64,000 bases of DNA from Bradyrhizobium barranii subsp. barranii. Its GTDB lineage: Bacteria; Pseudomonadota; Alphaproteobacteria; Rhizobiales; Xanthobacteraceae. Under the pieces are notes generated by a model. It ran no database searches. It was not told where the DNA came from and worked only from the letters and a program-made list of their open reading frames with translations. A program made the position numbers and the translations under genes. Positions 34,327 through 42,601 of the stretch are shown here, piece by piece (the first letter of the stretch is position 1; each line of letters starts with the position of its first letter). Location of the stretch: positions 4,757,501 through 4,821,500 of the forward strand of contig NZ_CP086136.1 in assembly GCF_017565645.3 (NCBI RefSeq). Direction: 5' to 3'.

Positions 34327-35511
34327 ATGGACGCCAGAACACCTGATTTTTCCGCCGCGCGGACGGCAATGCAGCGCTACGTCGATCAGGAGATCGTTCC
34401 AGGCGTGTCCTGGGCGGTGCTGCGGGGGCGCGATGTCGTTGATCAGCAATGCGTCGGCTTCGCCGATCGCGAGGCAAAAGCCGCGCTCCGGCCCGACCAC
34501 ATTTTTCGCGCGTTCTCCAACACCAAGATATTCGTGACTTGCTCGATCATGCTGCTGGTCGAGGAGGGCCGCATCGGGCTTGATGACCCCGTCGAGAAAT
34601 TCCTGCCGCAGCTCGGCAATCGCAAGGTGCTGAAGCAGGGTGCCTCGAGCCTTGCCGATGTCGAGCTGGCGAAGGGCCTGATCACGATCCGCCAGCTTCT
34701 GACCCACACCTCGGGTCTCAGCTACGGCATCTTCGATCCCGGCACGGTGCTGTTCAAAGGCTATAACGAGGCGCGCGTGCTCAACCCGCTGACGCCGCTC
34801 TCCGACATGATCGACAAGCTCGCCGATCTGCCGCTGTCCTATCATCCCGGCACGGGTTGGGAATATTCGGTGGCGACCGACGTGCTCGGCCGCGTGGTCG
34901 AGGTCGTCTCCGGCCATGCGCTCGACACCTTCCTCAAGGCGCGCATCTTCGATCGCCTCGGGATGGTCGATACCGGCTTCTCAGTGCCCGAGACGCAGCA
35001 GGGCAGGCTGGTTGCGCTCTACACCGGCGCCGACGTGCTCGATCCGATGAAGCCGGGCCTGACGCGGGCCGACAATCTGCCCTATCCGGGGGCCTATCGG
35101 CAGCCGTTTCCGCGGCTCTCGGGCGGCGGCGGTCTGGTCTCGACCTTGCCCGACATGCTGGCGCTGGTACGCGCGCTGCTACCCGGTCCGGATGCACTGC
35201 TGAAGCCCGACACGCTGCGGCAGATGATGACGAACCAGTTGCCCGCGGGCCAGACCATCCGATTTGCCAATCTCGGCCCGATCCCCGGCAAGGGCTTTGG
35301 TCTCGGCGGCGCCGTCACCTTTGCGCCGACGCCGTTCGATCCCCCGAATTCGACCGGCGAATTTCAGTGGGGTGGGCTTGCCGGCACCCATTGGTGGATT
35401 TGTCCGCAGGCCAACACCGCCGGCGTGCTGATGGCCCAGCGCCATATGGGCTTTTGGAACCCCTTCTTCTTCGAGTTCAAGCGCCTGGCCTACCAGGCGG
35501 TCGGGGGCTGA
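34327..35511 (+). CDS. Serine hydrolase of the beta-lactamase/esterase (class C-like) family
   Basis: A 394-residue protein without a signal peptide. Ser and Lys of the S-x-x-K motif are in FSNTKIF (about 64-67), the Tyr motif in WEYSVATD (about 178-181), and the third motif near GGLAGTHWW. The YSV variant and cytosolic location point to an esterase or EstB-like enzyme rather than a beta-lactamase. The ATG follows TTGGGGAAACAC; a TTG at 34315 is a less likely start. Confidence 0.87.
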   Translation: MDARTPDFSAARTAMQRYVDQEIVPGVSWAVLRGRDVVDQQCVGFADREAKAALRPDHIFRAFSNTKIFVTCSIMLLVEEGRIGLDDPVEKFLPQLGNRKVLKQGASSLADVELAKGLITIRQLLTHTSGLSYGIFDPGTVLFKGYNEARVLNPLTPLSDMIDKLADLPLSYHPGTGWEYSVATDVLGRVVEVVSGHALDTFLKARIFDRLGMVDTGFSVPETQQGRLVALYTGADVLDPMKPGLTRADNLPYPGAYRQPFPRLSGGGGLVSTLPDMLALVRALLPGPDALLKPDTLRQMMTNQLPAGQTIRFANLGPIPGKGFGLGGAVTFAPTPFDPPNSTGEFQWGGLAGTHWWICPQANTAGVLMAQRHMGFWNPFFFEFKRLAYQAVGG

Positions 35512-35606
35512 TCGCGAAAAAATTGCCGGCGTCCGCGAATCCTTTCCGGCCTTCGCGTCCTCTTGATGGTCGAGGCATTTTGCTTCGGCTCATTTCGGAG
35601 GATGTG

Positions 35607-35816
35607 ATGGCATTCAACAGGAAGAATATCGGCGGTCTGCATCAGGCGGTACGGGTTGCGCTCGGAATTGCGGTTGCGATTGCCGCATTCGTTTTTCTCA
35701 CCGGCGTCGCAGCGTGGCTGGTGGCGCTCGGTGGCGCAGGCTTCGCATTGACGGGGCTCGTCGGCTATTGCCCGATGTGCGCGATGGCCGGGATCGGACG
35801 AGGAGGCGTGTCGTGA
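35607..35816 (+). CDS. DUF2892 (YgaP-type) inner-membrane protein
   Basis: A 69-residue protein with two hydrophobic segments (about 17-35 and 37-50) and a Cys pair in YCPMCAMAG. It fits DUF2892, the membrane part of rhodanese YgaP. It is preceded by GGAGGATGTG. Its stop overlaps the GTG of the sigma factor gene. The nearby Cys-containing AhpD-like gene suggests redox or sulfur chemistry. Confidence 0.82.
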   Translation: MAFNRKNIGGLHQAVRVALGIAVAIAAFVFLTGVAAWLVALGGAGFALTGLVGYCPMCAMAGIGRGGVS

Positions 35817-36334
35817 GTGCGGCGGCGATCTCGTCAAGCCTGTTCGAGGCGGCCCGGCTCGGCGATCCCCAGGCGATCGCGTCTCTGCTCGAGACGGCGC
35901 AGCCGGATATCCGCCGCTACGCACGCGCCACCTGCCGCAGCTCGGCGGATGCCGAGGATGCAACCCAGGAGGCGATGTGGATCCTGTTCCGCCATGTCGG
36001 TACGATCCGCTCGCTCGTCGCCTTTTCCGCGTGGCTGTTCAGCGTGGTCCGCCGCGAATGTCTGCGGCTCGCGCGCAAGGCGGGGCTTGCGCCATCGATC
36101 GACGACGGCGAGGCGGAGGCTCTGCTGCTGTCGCGCTCCGAAGCGGATTTGCGTCTTGACGTGGCGGCTGCGTTTGAAGCGTTGCCAGCGCACTATCGCG
36201 ATGTCGCGCTGATGCGGGACGTCAAGGAAATGACCATCGACGAAATCGCCGCCGCGCTTGGTGCGTCCAGGCAGACCGTGAAGGCGCGCCTGCATCGCGC
36301 CCGCGCCCTGATGCGCGAATATCTGACGAGGTGA
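35813..36334 (+). CDS. ECF-type RNA polymerase sigma factor
   Basis: A 173-residue sigma-70 protein. Region 2 covers about 16-80 (ATCRSSADAEDATQEAMWIL and AFSAWLFSVVRRECLRLAR) and region 4 about 120-170 (HYRDVALMRDVKEMTIDEIA, then LGASRQTVKARLHRARALMR). A GTG at 35813, six bases after a full AGGAGG, is the start; it overlaps the DUF2892 stop. No anti-sigma gene is adjacent. It is followed after three bases by an AhpD-like gene, so it probably controls a small redox regulon including its own operon. Confidence 0.9.
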   Translation: MSAAAISSSLFEAARLGDPQAIASLLETAQPDIRRYARATCRSSADAEDATQEAMWILFRHVGTIRSLVAFSAWLFSVVRRECLRLARKAGLAPSIDDGEAEALLLSRSEADLRLDVAAAFEALPAHYRDVALMRDVKEMTIDEIAAALGASRQTVKARLHRARALMREYLTR

Positions 36335-36337
36335 GAC

Positions 36338-36679
36338 ATGACCGATTATCAAACGCCTGACGATCTGAAGTCTGTCCCGGCTTTCGTGGCGCTGGCGCCG
36401 GTCGAGGCCAACGCGTTTCTGGCGTTCAACCACGCGGTCGAGCGCAAGGACGGATTGATCCCGCCGAAATATCGCGAGCTGATCTCGCTCGCGGTCGCGC
36501 TCACCACGCAATGCGCCTATTGCCTCGACGTGCATACGGCGCAGGCAGCGAAGGCCGGCGCGACGCGTGAGGAAGTCGCGGAAGCGGCATTGATTGCCGC
36601 GGCCGTGCGCGCCGGCGGCACGCTCGGCCATGCGCTGCTGGCGCAGCGCTTGTTCGATCGCAGTGAAACGAAAGCATAG
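36338..36679 (+). CDS. Carboxymuconolactone decarboxylase / AhpD-like protein
   Basis: A 113-residue protein. The alkylhydroperoxidase-D motif CAYCLDVHTAQAAKAGATRE lies at about 54-73, with the CxxC pair and the histidine needed for thiol peroxidase chemistry. It is the last gene of the DUF2892-sigma-AhpD operon. AhpD-like proteins reduce peroxides or act as peroxidase partners; which applies here is unknown. Confidence 0.9.
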   Translation: MTDYQTPDDLKSVPAFVALAPVEANAFLAFNHAVERKDGLIPPKYRELISLAVALTTQCAYCLDVHTAQAAKAGATREEVAEAALIAAAVRAGGTLGHALLAQRLFDRSETKA

Positions 36680-36721
36680 ATGATGCAGGCGGGAGGTGAT
36701 GCCTCCCGCCTGCGGTTCGCG

Positions 36722-38068
36722 TCAGTCCTTCCAGGGGTCGAACTCGCCTTCACCGGCCATGGCGACGGCGAACGGCCGCAGCGTGTGCAGCACCCGCACG
36801 GTGCCGGCATGCTGCGCGAGCACGTCGGGCAGGCGGCGATAGGCCATCGGGCTCTCGTCGAGGTCGGCACCGATCAAGGTGACGCCACGCTCGTTCAGCC
36901 AGTGGTCCATCTCCGCACGCGAGAAGCGCCGCTTCGCCTCCTTTCGTCCGAACATGCGGCCGGCGCCGTGTACGGTCGAGTAAAGCGAAGCCCTGGCTTC
37001 CGGACTGTCGACGCCTTCGAGAATGACGGCGTCGTCCCCCATCGAGCCGCCGACGAATCCCTTCTGGCCGGGAAACGCCGGCGTCGCGCCCTTGCGCACC
37101 ACCCACAGATCACGCCCGTCGTGGGTCTCACGCCAGGCGTAGTTGTGGTGGTTGTGCACGCTCTCGGTCGCGCGGCCGCCGATGATCTGACGGACGCGTT
37201 CGACGACCCACTCGCGGCCCGCATAGGCATAACGCCCGGCGAGCTGCATCGCCGCGATGTAGCGGCGGCCGAGCTCGGACTCCTCGTCGACGACGGCGGG
37301 CGGGACGTTCATGCCGTCCTTGCCGCCGGCGGCCTTGAGGTAGCGCGTCGCGGAAGTATGCCCGAGACCACGGCTTCCGAAGTGGACGCCGATCCAGACA
37401 AAACCTTCCTCGTCGCGCATGAGGTCGACATAGTGGTTGCCCGACCCGACCGTGCCGAGCTGCGCCACCGCCTTCTGACGGTAGGCTTCCATGTCGCTCT
37501 CGCGCCAGGCGTCACCGTCGTCGAACAGCTCGTGCTCGGCCCGTTCGGCGTTGGCGCGACCAACACCAAACGAGATGACCTTGGCGACGTCGCGGATGAT
37601 CGTGGGCACGATCGCCGCAATGTCGTCGAAGCGCGTGTCGAGCCGTGCGGCCATGTTGCCGCAGCCGATGTCGAAGCCGACGCCGGAGATGCTGATCTGC
37701 TTCTCGTAGGCGATGACCCCGCCGACCGGCTGGGCGTAGCCGAGATGGCCGTCGGCGCAGATCACGCCGGACACGACATTGCCGACCGCCATGCAGTTGC
37801 GCATCTGCGCGATGGTCGCTTCCTCATGCGGGCCAAAAATCTTCAGCGGCGCATTCTGAAAGCGGGCCTCCTGCGGATGGAGCTGCGCGATCGCGTCGGC
37901 CGTCGCATTGGCCTCGCGTGCCAGATGCTCCTTGCGCGCGGCGTCCTTGTACAGGCACCAGGCCGGCTGGCCGCGTCCTTCACCGACGCGCGAGTCCGGA
38001 TCGACGCCGACGGCGAGGCAGAGCTCTGGGGCGCGTTCCATGTAGGGATCAGATCGTCGCATGGTCAT
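36722..38068 (-). CDS. rtcB: RNA-splicing ligase RtcB
   Basis: A 448-residue RNA ligase that joins 2',3'-cyclic-phosphate or 3'-phosphate ends to 5'-OH ends using GTP and Mn2+. The metal-binding Cys is in GFDIGCGNMA (about 136). GTVGSGNHYVD lies at about 205-215 and HNHHNYAW at about 305-312. The guanylylated His is in YSTVHGAGR (about 367). The start is 38068 or 38062. No rtcA or rtcR gene is nearby. A strong leftward terminator lies only 31 bases before the start, see the leader entry. Confidence 0.94.
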   Translation of the reverse strand: MTMRRSDPYMERAPELCLAVGVDPDSRVGEGRGQPAWCLYKDAARKEHLAREANATADAIAQLHPQEARFQNAPLKIFGPHEEATIAQMRNCMAVGNVVSGVICADGHLGYAQPVGGVIAYEKQISISGVGFDIGCGNMAARLDTRFDDIAAIVPTIIRDVAKVISFGVGRANAERAEHELFDDGDAWRESDMEAYRQKAVAQLGTVGSGNHYVDLMRDEEGFVWIGVHFGSRGLGHTSATRYLKAAGGKDGMNVPPAVVDEESELGRRYIAAMQLAGRYAYAGREWVVERVRQIIGGRATESVHNHHNYAWRETHDGRDLWVVRKGATPAFPGQKGFVGGSMGDDAVILEGVDSPEARASLYSTVHGAGRMFGRKEAKRRFSRAEMDHWLNERGVTLIGADLDESPMAYRRLPDVLAQHAGTVRVLHTLRPFAVAMAGEGEFDPWKD

Positions 38069-38373
38069 GTGTCCTGCTTAACATATTGCTTTGAATAACA
38101 AAAAACCCTCCGGAGCGTTGGCTCGGGAGGGCCCGTGATACCTGGACTTTTGATCTCGCTATCAGGCAAGACCTCTCCCATGAGCCAAGCGTGCGCAATC
38201 GATTGACCGTAGGTCATTCGACGGGCCGACCAGGATTGCGTAGCGGTGCGGCATTGCTCGGTTCATGATGTGTGTCACGAACGGAAGTGCTCGTGAGGGC
38301 GCGGGAAATACTCTCGCAACTTACGGATGTCAAGCGACGCGTGTGTGAAGATTGAAAACGATGGACGCATGAT
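38069..38373. other. Leader / intergenic region between rtcB and a DUF429 gene
   Basis: These 305 bases separate divergent genes. On the minus strand they contain a Rho-independent terminator (38099-38131) and, further upstream, a section with short complementary stretches (TGATA ... TATCA at about 38136-38170). No open frame is convincing. They may hold an rtcB leader RNA or a separate small RNA gene, plus the promoter of the DUF429 gene. Confidence 0.45.
38099..38131 (-). terminator. Rho-independent terminator in the rtcB leader
   Basis: Read on the minus strand: CCCTCC, one mismatch, GAGC, loop, GCTC, GGAGGG, then TTTTTTG. Eleven positions of stem with a single G/G mismatch and six Ts. 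It would stop transcripts coming from the right about 30 bases before rtcB. Because no gene ends there, it looks like an attenuator or the end of a small RNA. Confidence 0.75.
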
Positions 38374-39039
38374 TTGCCAAACTATCTCGGTCTCGATGGA
38401 TTTCGCTTCGGCTGGGTCGCAGCCTGGATCGACGGGCGCGGCGATCACGGCTTCGATTATTCGCCTGGCCTGACGCGCTTGCTTGCGTTGCCGCATGCGC
38501 GTGCGATGATCGACATGCCGATCGGATTGAATCCGAGCGGCTATCGAGCCTGCGACTTGCGTGCACGCGAGCTGGTCGGCCCCGCCGTGTTTCTTGGCGC
38601 GCGCCGCGATCTCTGGACATTTCCCGACATGGCGGCAGCCAATCGCCACTATTGGGAGCGGGAAGGCAAGGGCAGGGGCGTGTCGGCGCAGCTCTGGAAC
38701 ATCAGGGACAAGATCAGGGATGTCGACGAGATCATGACGCCGGTGCGGCAGGCGACAATTGGCGAAGCGCATCCGGAATTGATTTTCTGGAATCTGGCAG
38801 GGCGCGTCCTTCTTCCGAAGAAGACGTCGGCGCAAGGTCGTGAGCAGCGCATCTCGCTGCTGGCGCAACGCGGCTTCACGCGCCTGGAGACATGGCTGAC
38901 GCAGCGTCATGGCACCGGCATCGGCCGCGACGATCTCATCGATGCCTGTGCCTGCGCGGTCGCGGCCCGCGACAGCACACAGCGTGTCGGCGGCGAGGAG
39001 GTCGATCCGCGCGGACTGCGGATGGAGATCAATTATTGA
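38374..39039 (+). CDS. DUF429 domain protein
   Basis: A 221-residue protein of the DUF429 (predicted RNase H-like fold) family: LGLDGFRFGWVAAWIDG near the start, AMIDMPIGLN (about 44-53), and GEAHPELIFWNLAG (about 130-143), then DDLIDACACAVAAR near the end. The only in-frame start after the upstream stop is a TTG at 38374. No activity is established for the family. Confidence 0.82.
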   Translation: MPNYLGLDGFRFGWVAAWIDGRGDHGFDYSPGLTRLLALPHARAMIDMPIGLNPSGYRACDLRARELVGPAVFLGARRDLWTFPDMAAANRHYWEREGKGRGVSAQLWNIRDKIRDVDEIMTPVRQATIGEAHPELIFWNLAGRVLLPKKTSAQGREQRISLLAQRGFTRLETWLTQRHGTGIGRDDLIDACACAVAARDSTQRVGGEEVDPRGLRMEINY

Positions 39040-39157
39040 GGTCGCGGCCTCGTGCGTCTCGAGTCGGGATAAAGTGGCAATTTATTTGAAGCGTGCAGGA
39101 ACTGTCGATGGTCAGCCCGCGTTCCCCGTGCGAACCGATGACGGAGAAGCTCGTGCG

Positions 39158-39301
39158 ATGAAGGATGCCAGTCAGTTCGCGACCGCGATGCTCGCGCTCG
39201 TTTTCACCGGAGCGCTGCTCGTCACCGGGCAGCTCTTCATCGAGCAGCGCGCGCAGCGCGATATCGCGTACGCCGCCAGGAATTTGCTGCGGCCCTTGTA
39301 G
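39158..39301 (+). CDS. Small single-pass membrane protein
   Basis: A 47-residue protein (MKDASQFATAMLALVFTGAL then a hydrophobic run to about 24) with a short charged tail. GGAGAAG lies upstream of the ATG. The frame is open far upstream but only antisense-type sequence precedes the ATG. The function is unknown; such small proteins are frequent in rhizobia. Confidence 0.55.
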   Translation: MKDASQFATAMLALVFTGALLVTGQLFIEQRAQRDIAYAARNLLRPL

Positions 39302-39393
39302 TCCGGCTTCGATGCATGATCACTGCTCGGCCTTGCGTCGTTCGACGGCTCGCCTAGATTAGGCGGCATCTCACGAACGAAGCCGGGGTTCCG

Positions 39394-40098
39394 ATGCCTG
39401 ATCTGTCCGCCTTTCCCATCACCAAGCGCTGGCCTGCCAGGCATCCGGAGTTGCTTCAGCTTTATTCGCTGCCGACGCCGAACGGCGTCAAGGTTTCGAT
39501 CATGCTGGAGGAGATCGGTCTGCCTTACGAGGTCCACCTCGTCGACTTCGGCAAGGACGACCAGAAGACGGCGGAATTCCTCTCGCTCAATCCGAACGGC
39601 AAGATCCCGGCGATCCTCGATCCCAACGGTCCCGGCGGCCGGCCGCTGCCGCTGTTCGAGTCCGGGGCGATCCTGCAATACCTCGCCGAGAAGACCGGCA
39701 AGCTTCTGCCGGAGGACGCCGCGCGCCGCTACCAGGCCATCCAGTGGGTGCATTTCCAGATGGGCGGCATCGGGCCGATGTTCGGCCAGGTCGGCTTCTT
39801 CCACAAATTCGCCGGCAAGGATTTCGAGGACAAGCGGCCGCTCGACCGCTATGTCAGCGAGGCCAAGCGTCTGCTCGGCGTGATGGAGACGCATCTTTCC
39901 GGCCGGCAGTGGTTCATGGATGACGACTACACCATCGCCGACATCTCCATGCTCGGCTGGGTGCGCAATCTCATCGGCTTCTACGGCGCCGGCGATCTCG
40001 TCGAGTTCAGCCAGTTCAAGTCGGTCGGTGCCTGGCTCGAACGGGGGCTGGCGCGTCCTGCCGTGCAGCGCGGGCTGAACATTCCGGAGCGGCCGTAG
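39394..40098 (+). CDS. Glutathione S-transferase (Nu/YfcG-like)
   Basis: A 234-residue two-domain protein. The thioredoxin-like N-domain contains LYSLPTPNGVKVSIMLEE (about 23-40) and the glutathione-binding LFESGAILQYLAE (about 87-99). The alpha-helical C-domain contains DYTIADISMLGW (about 178-189). The TPNG loop at the active site is typical of Ure2p/YghU/YfcG proteins, which act as disulfide or peroxide reductases with glutathione. Confidence 0.92.
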   Translation: MPDLSAFPITKRWPARHPELLQLYSLPTPNGVKVSIMLEEIGLPYEVHLVDFGKDDQKTAEFLSLNPNGKIPAILDPNGPGGRPLPLFESGAILQYLAEKTGKLLPEDAARRYQAIQWVHFQMGGIGPMFGQVGFFHKFAGKDFEDKRPLDRYVSEAKRLLGVMETHLSGRQWFMDDDYTIADISMLGWVRNLIGFYGAGDLVEFSQFKSVGAWLERGLARPAVQRGLNIPERP

Positions 40099-40100
40099 AA

Positions 40101-40883
40101 TCAGGTCAGCGCCTTATGCGTCATGTAGAGCGCCATCACCGAGATGAGGGCGATCATGACCCTGTGCAGCACCGCTTTGCCGACGCCGTTGGCCGCGCGT
40201 GCGCCGAGATCGGTGCCGATCCAGAGGCCGGCGAGAATCCCGATGATGGCCGGCCAGCCGACCATGAGCCCCTTGCTCCAGTAGATCCAGGCCGCCGGAA
40301 TGTTGGTCGGGATGACCGAGAAGATGAGGCTGACGAGTTGCGCCTGGTGCTGCGGGACGCGTAGGCCCGCGGCGAGGCCGACGGTGATCGCGAGCCCGCC
40401 GCCGATGCCCATGAAGCCGGAGGAAAATCCGGCAAGCGCGCCGATGAGGAGCAGGGGGAGCCAAGGCAGTTCGTCTCGGTCGGCGGCCGCGTGGCTCCCG
40501 TCCTTGCGGTCGCGGCGCAGGATCAGAAGGGCGATCAGCGCGACGAGATAGACGACGTAGGTCCATTGCAGCACCGAGTCGGAGACCGCCGCCGCGGCGT
40601 AACCGCCGCCGGCGCCGCCGATGAGAAATCCGAGGCCGATCCAGGCGATCCATTGCAGCGGGCTGCGATTGCCGCTCTGCCAGTAGCGGCGTACGCCGGC
40701 GAGGCCAGTGGGCGGGACCTGCGTGATCAGCGACGTCCCCTGGGCGACATGCTGCACCGCGCCGAGCAGCAGCACGGTGAAGACGACAAGCCCGCCGCCC
40801 GGGCTCGTTCCCATGAAGCCCGATGTCAGCCCGCCGACGAGACCGACGCCAATGCCTGCGAGGAGATGGTGAATCCAGGACAT
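40101..40883 (-). CDS. TauE/SafE family sulfite/anion exporter
   Basis: A 260-residue polytopic membrane protein with about eight helices and the two internal family repeats (GLVGGLTSGFMGTSPGGGLV near 14-33 and GALAGFSSGFMGIGGGLAIT near 153-172). Members export sulfite, sulfoacetate or other organosulfur anions. It starts four bases after the TetR gene, so the regulator and exporter share a transcript. The substrate is unknown. Confidence 0.92.
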   Translation of the reverse strand: MSWIHHLLAGIGVGLVGGLTSGFMGTSPGGGLVVFTVLLLGAVQHVAQGTSLITQVPPTGLAGVRRYWQSGNRSPLQWIAWIGLGFLIGGAGGGYAAAAVSDSVLQWTYVVYLVALIALLILRRDRKDGSHAAADRDELPWLPLLLIGALAGFSSGFMGIGGGLAITVGLAAGLRVPQHQAQLVSLIFSVIPTNIPAAWIYWSKGLMVGWPAIIGILAGLWIGTDLGARAANGVGKAVLHRVMIALISVMALYMTHKALT

Positions 40884-40886
40884 CGC

Positions 40887-41519
40887 TTACGTCCTGGTCC
40901 GTCGCTTGATGTCAGGCCTGGTCGTGCGAAATCCCTCGATCACGCCGCCGACGGCCTTCATGCAGGCCTCGATGTCAAAATCCTCGCCCCAGCATTTCTG
41001 TAGCACGAAGCCCTGGAAGATCGCGATGAGCACGCGTGCGACCGCGTCGGCGTCGAGGTCGCGCTTGATCAGGCCGTCATGCTGGCCGCGCTCGACCAGC
41101 GCCACGATCAGCGCGCGCGGCATGTCGATGCCTTCGACGACGCTGGTGCGGACGCGGCGGTTGCGCAGGGCCTCCGCCCAGCCGTGGATGCCGACGCGAC
41201 GCCGCGCTTCGCCGGCGGGATCGGTGAGCCATTGCGCGTAGACGCGGATCAGTGCGTGGAGTCCTTCGATCGGATCACCCGATCCCTGCGCCACCGAGTT
41301 GAGCACGGCCTCGCGACGATGCCGGTCGTCGGCGAGCGCCTCGATCAAATCGTCCTTGCTCTGGAAGTAGAGATAGACCGCGCCGTGGCTCAAGCCCGAC
41401 CGTTTGACGATGTCGGCCATGCCGGTCTGGTGGAAGCCTTGCTCGGCGAAGCAGGCGAGGGCCGCTTCGAGGATCTGCTGCCGCCTTCCTTCGCGTTGCT
41501 TGTCGCTGATCTTGGGCAT
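40887..41519 (-). CDS. TetR-family transcriptional regulator
   Basis: A 210-residue repressor. The HTH is at about 9-55 (ILEAALACFAEQGFHQTGMA, then LSHGAVYLYFQSKDDL), followed by a helical ligand domain. I start it at 41519 (MPKISDKQREGRR); the longer frame includes the operator DNA. Two similar operator-like sequences lie just upstream, suggesting autoregulation and control of the exporter. Confidence 0.92.
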   Translation of the reverse strand: MPKISDKQREGRRQQILEAALACFAEQGFHQTGMADIVKRSGLSHGAVYLYFQSKDDLIEALADDRHRREAVLNSVAQGSGDPIEGLHALIRVYAQWLTDPAGEARRRVGIHGWAEALRNRRVRTSVVEGIDMPRALIVALVERGQHDGLIKRDLDADAVARVLIAIFQGFVLQKCWGEDFDIEACMKAVGGVIEGFRTTRPDIKRRTRT

Positions 41520-41536
41520 TTTGGCCGTCCATAAAT

Positions 41537-41624
41537 AACTGACAGATCGGTCGTTTTGACCGTTTGCTCGAGGCGGCAACTACAAAGCCGGGTATTAATA
41601 AAAAACGATCAGTCAGTCAGTTTT
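41537..41624. promoter_or_regulatory. Paired TetR operator candidates upstream of the TetR/TauE genes
   Basis: Two related 20-base sites occur in opposite orientation. ACTGACAGATCGGTCGTTTT is at 41538-41557. On the other strand, ACTGACTGACTGATCGTTTT lies within 41602-41624. They match at about 16 of 20 positions. Their place in the TetR promoter region fits autorepression. Confidence 0.6.
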
Positions 41625-41732
41625 ATTATCAAAGGCGATCTTGGTCAAGTCCAGACGGTCCGGAAACAGGAGGATCAAACCGTTGCCGGGGCCGTGGCTG
41701 AGGTGACGGCGGCCCGGCCCGCGATCGCGCGG

Positions 41733-42104
41733 CTAGAACAGCCGTCCGCCGTTCGGCACAGGCCTGCTCGGCTGCACCAGCACGACCTTGCCCTCGGCAT
41801 CGGGGAAGCCGAGCGTCAACACCTCGGAGACGACCGGGCCGATCTGTCGCGGCGGGAAGTTCACGACGGCCGCGACCTGCTGCCCCACCAGCGTCTCGAG
41901 CGGATGATTTTCGGTGACCTGGGCCGAGCTCTTGCGCACGCCGATCGCGGGACCGAAGTCGATCCACAGCCGCCAGGCCGGCTTGCGTGCCTCCGGGAAC
42001 GGTTTTGCATCGACGATGGTGCCGACGCGGATATCGACCGCGAGGAAGCTGTTGAAGTCGATGGTTGGCGACACGGCCGCGGCGGGATCGTGAGTGACGT
42101 GCAT
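41733..42104 (-). CDS. csaA: CsaA-like tRNA-binding domain protein
   Basis: A 123-residue OB-fold protein of the CsaA/EMAP-type tRNA-binding family: FLAVDIRVGTIVDAKPFPEA (about 19-38), LWIDFGPAIGVRKSSAQVTE (about 46-65), and the ending SRPVPNGGRLF typical of CsaA proteins. CsaA is described as a chaperone-like or tRNA-binding protein. The ATG at 42104 is chosen; longer frames lack family match. Divergent to the Spx/ArsC-like gene. Confidence 0.9.
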   Translation of the reverse strand: MHVTHDPAAAVSPTIDFNSFLAVDIRVGTIVDAKPFPEARKPAWRLWIDFGPAIGVRKSSAQVTENHPLETLVGQQVAAVVNFPPRQIGPVVSEVLTLGFPDAEGKVVLVQPSRPVPNGGRLF

Positions 42105-42208
42105 TGATGTATCCGTTCGGAGAGCGAGGTTCGTTCGCAATGTTGTCGCGCGAACCGGAGTTTCGTACAACGCTGCAGTCATCAAACGACGCATGCGCGA
42201 GGAAGGTC

Positions 42209-42562
42209 TTGCCCAACATCATCTACGGCATCAAGAACTGCGACACCATGAAGAAGGCACGCGCCTGGCTCGACACCCATGGCGTCGCCTACGAGTTCCA
42301 CGACTACAAGGCGGCGGGCGTCGAGAAGGACAAGCTCAAGCAGTGGAGCGACAAGGCTGGCTGGGAGACGCTGCTCAATCGCGCCGGCACGACCTTCAAG
42401 AAGCTGCCGGATTCCGACAAGGAAGGCCTCACCGAGAAGAAGGCGCTGGCGCTGATGCTAACGCAACCATCGATGATCAAGCGGCCGGTGCTCGAAGTCG
42501 GCGGCAAGCTTCTGGTCGGCTTCAAGCCGGATATCTATGCCAAGGAAGTCAAGGCCAAGTAG
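42209..42562 (+). CDS. Spx/ArsC (YffB-like) family reductase-like protein
   Basis: A 117-residue thioredoxin-fold protein: IIYGIKNCDTMKKARAWLD (about 4-22) carries the single active-site-type cysteine. RAGTTFKKLP and PSMIKRPVLEVGGKLLVGFK (about 90-109) are family marks. I start at a TTG (42209), where homologues begin MPNIIYGI. GAGGAAGG lies rather close, and an ATG at 42140 would add 23 residues without family character. Possible glutathione-dependent reductase; function unproven. Confidence 0.85.
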   Translation: MPNIIYGIKNCDTMKKARAWLDTHGVAYEFHDYKAAGVEKDKLKQWSDKAGWETLLNRAGTTFKKLPDSDKEGLTEKKALALMLTQPSMIKRPVLEVGGKLLVGFKPDIYAKEVKAK

Positions 42563-42601
42563 GTCAAGGCCGAGTAGGTCGGCGCCAGATCGCGCTGGCC
42601 T

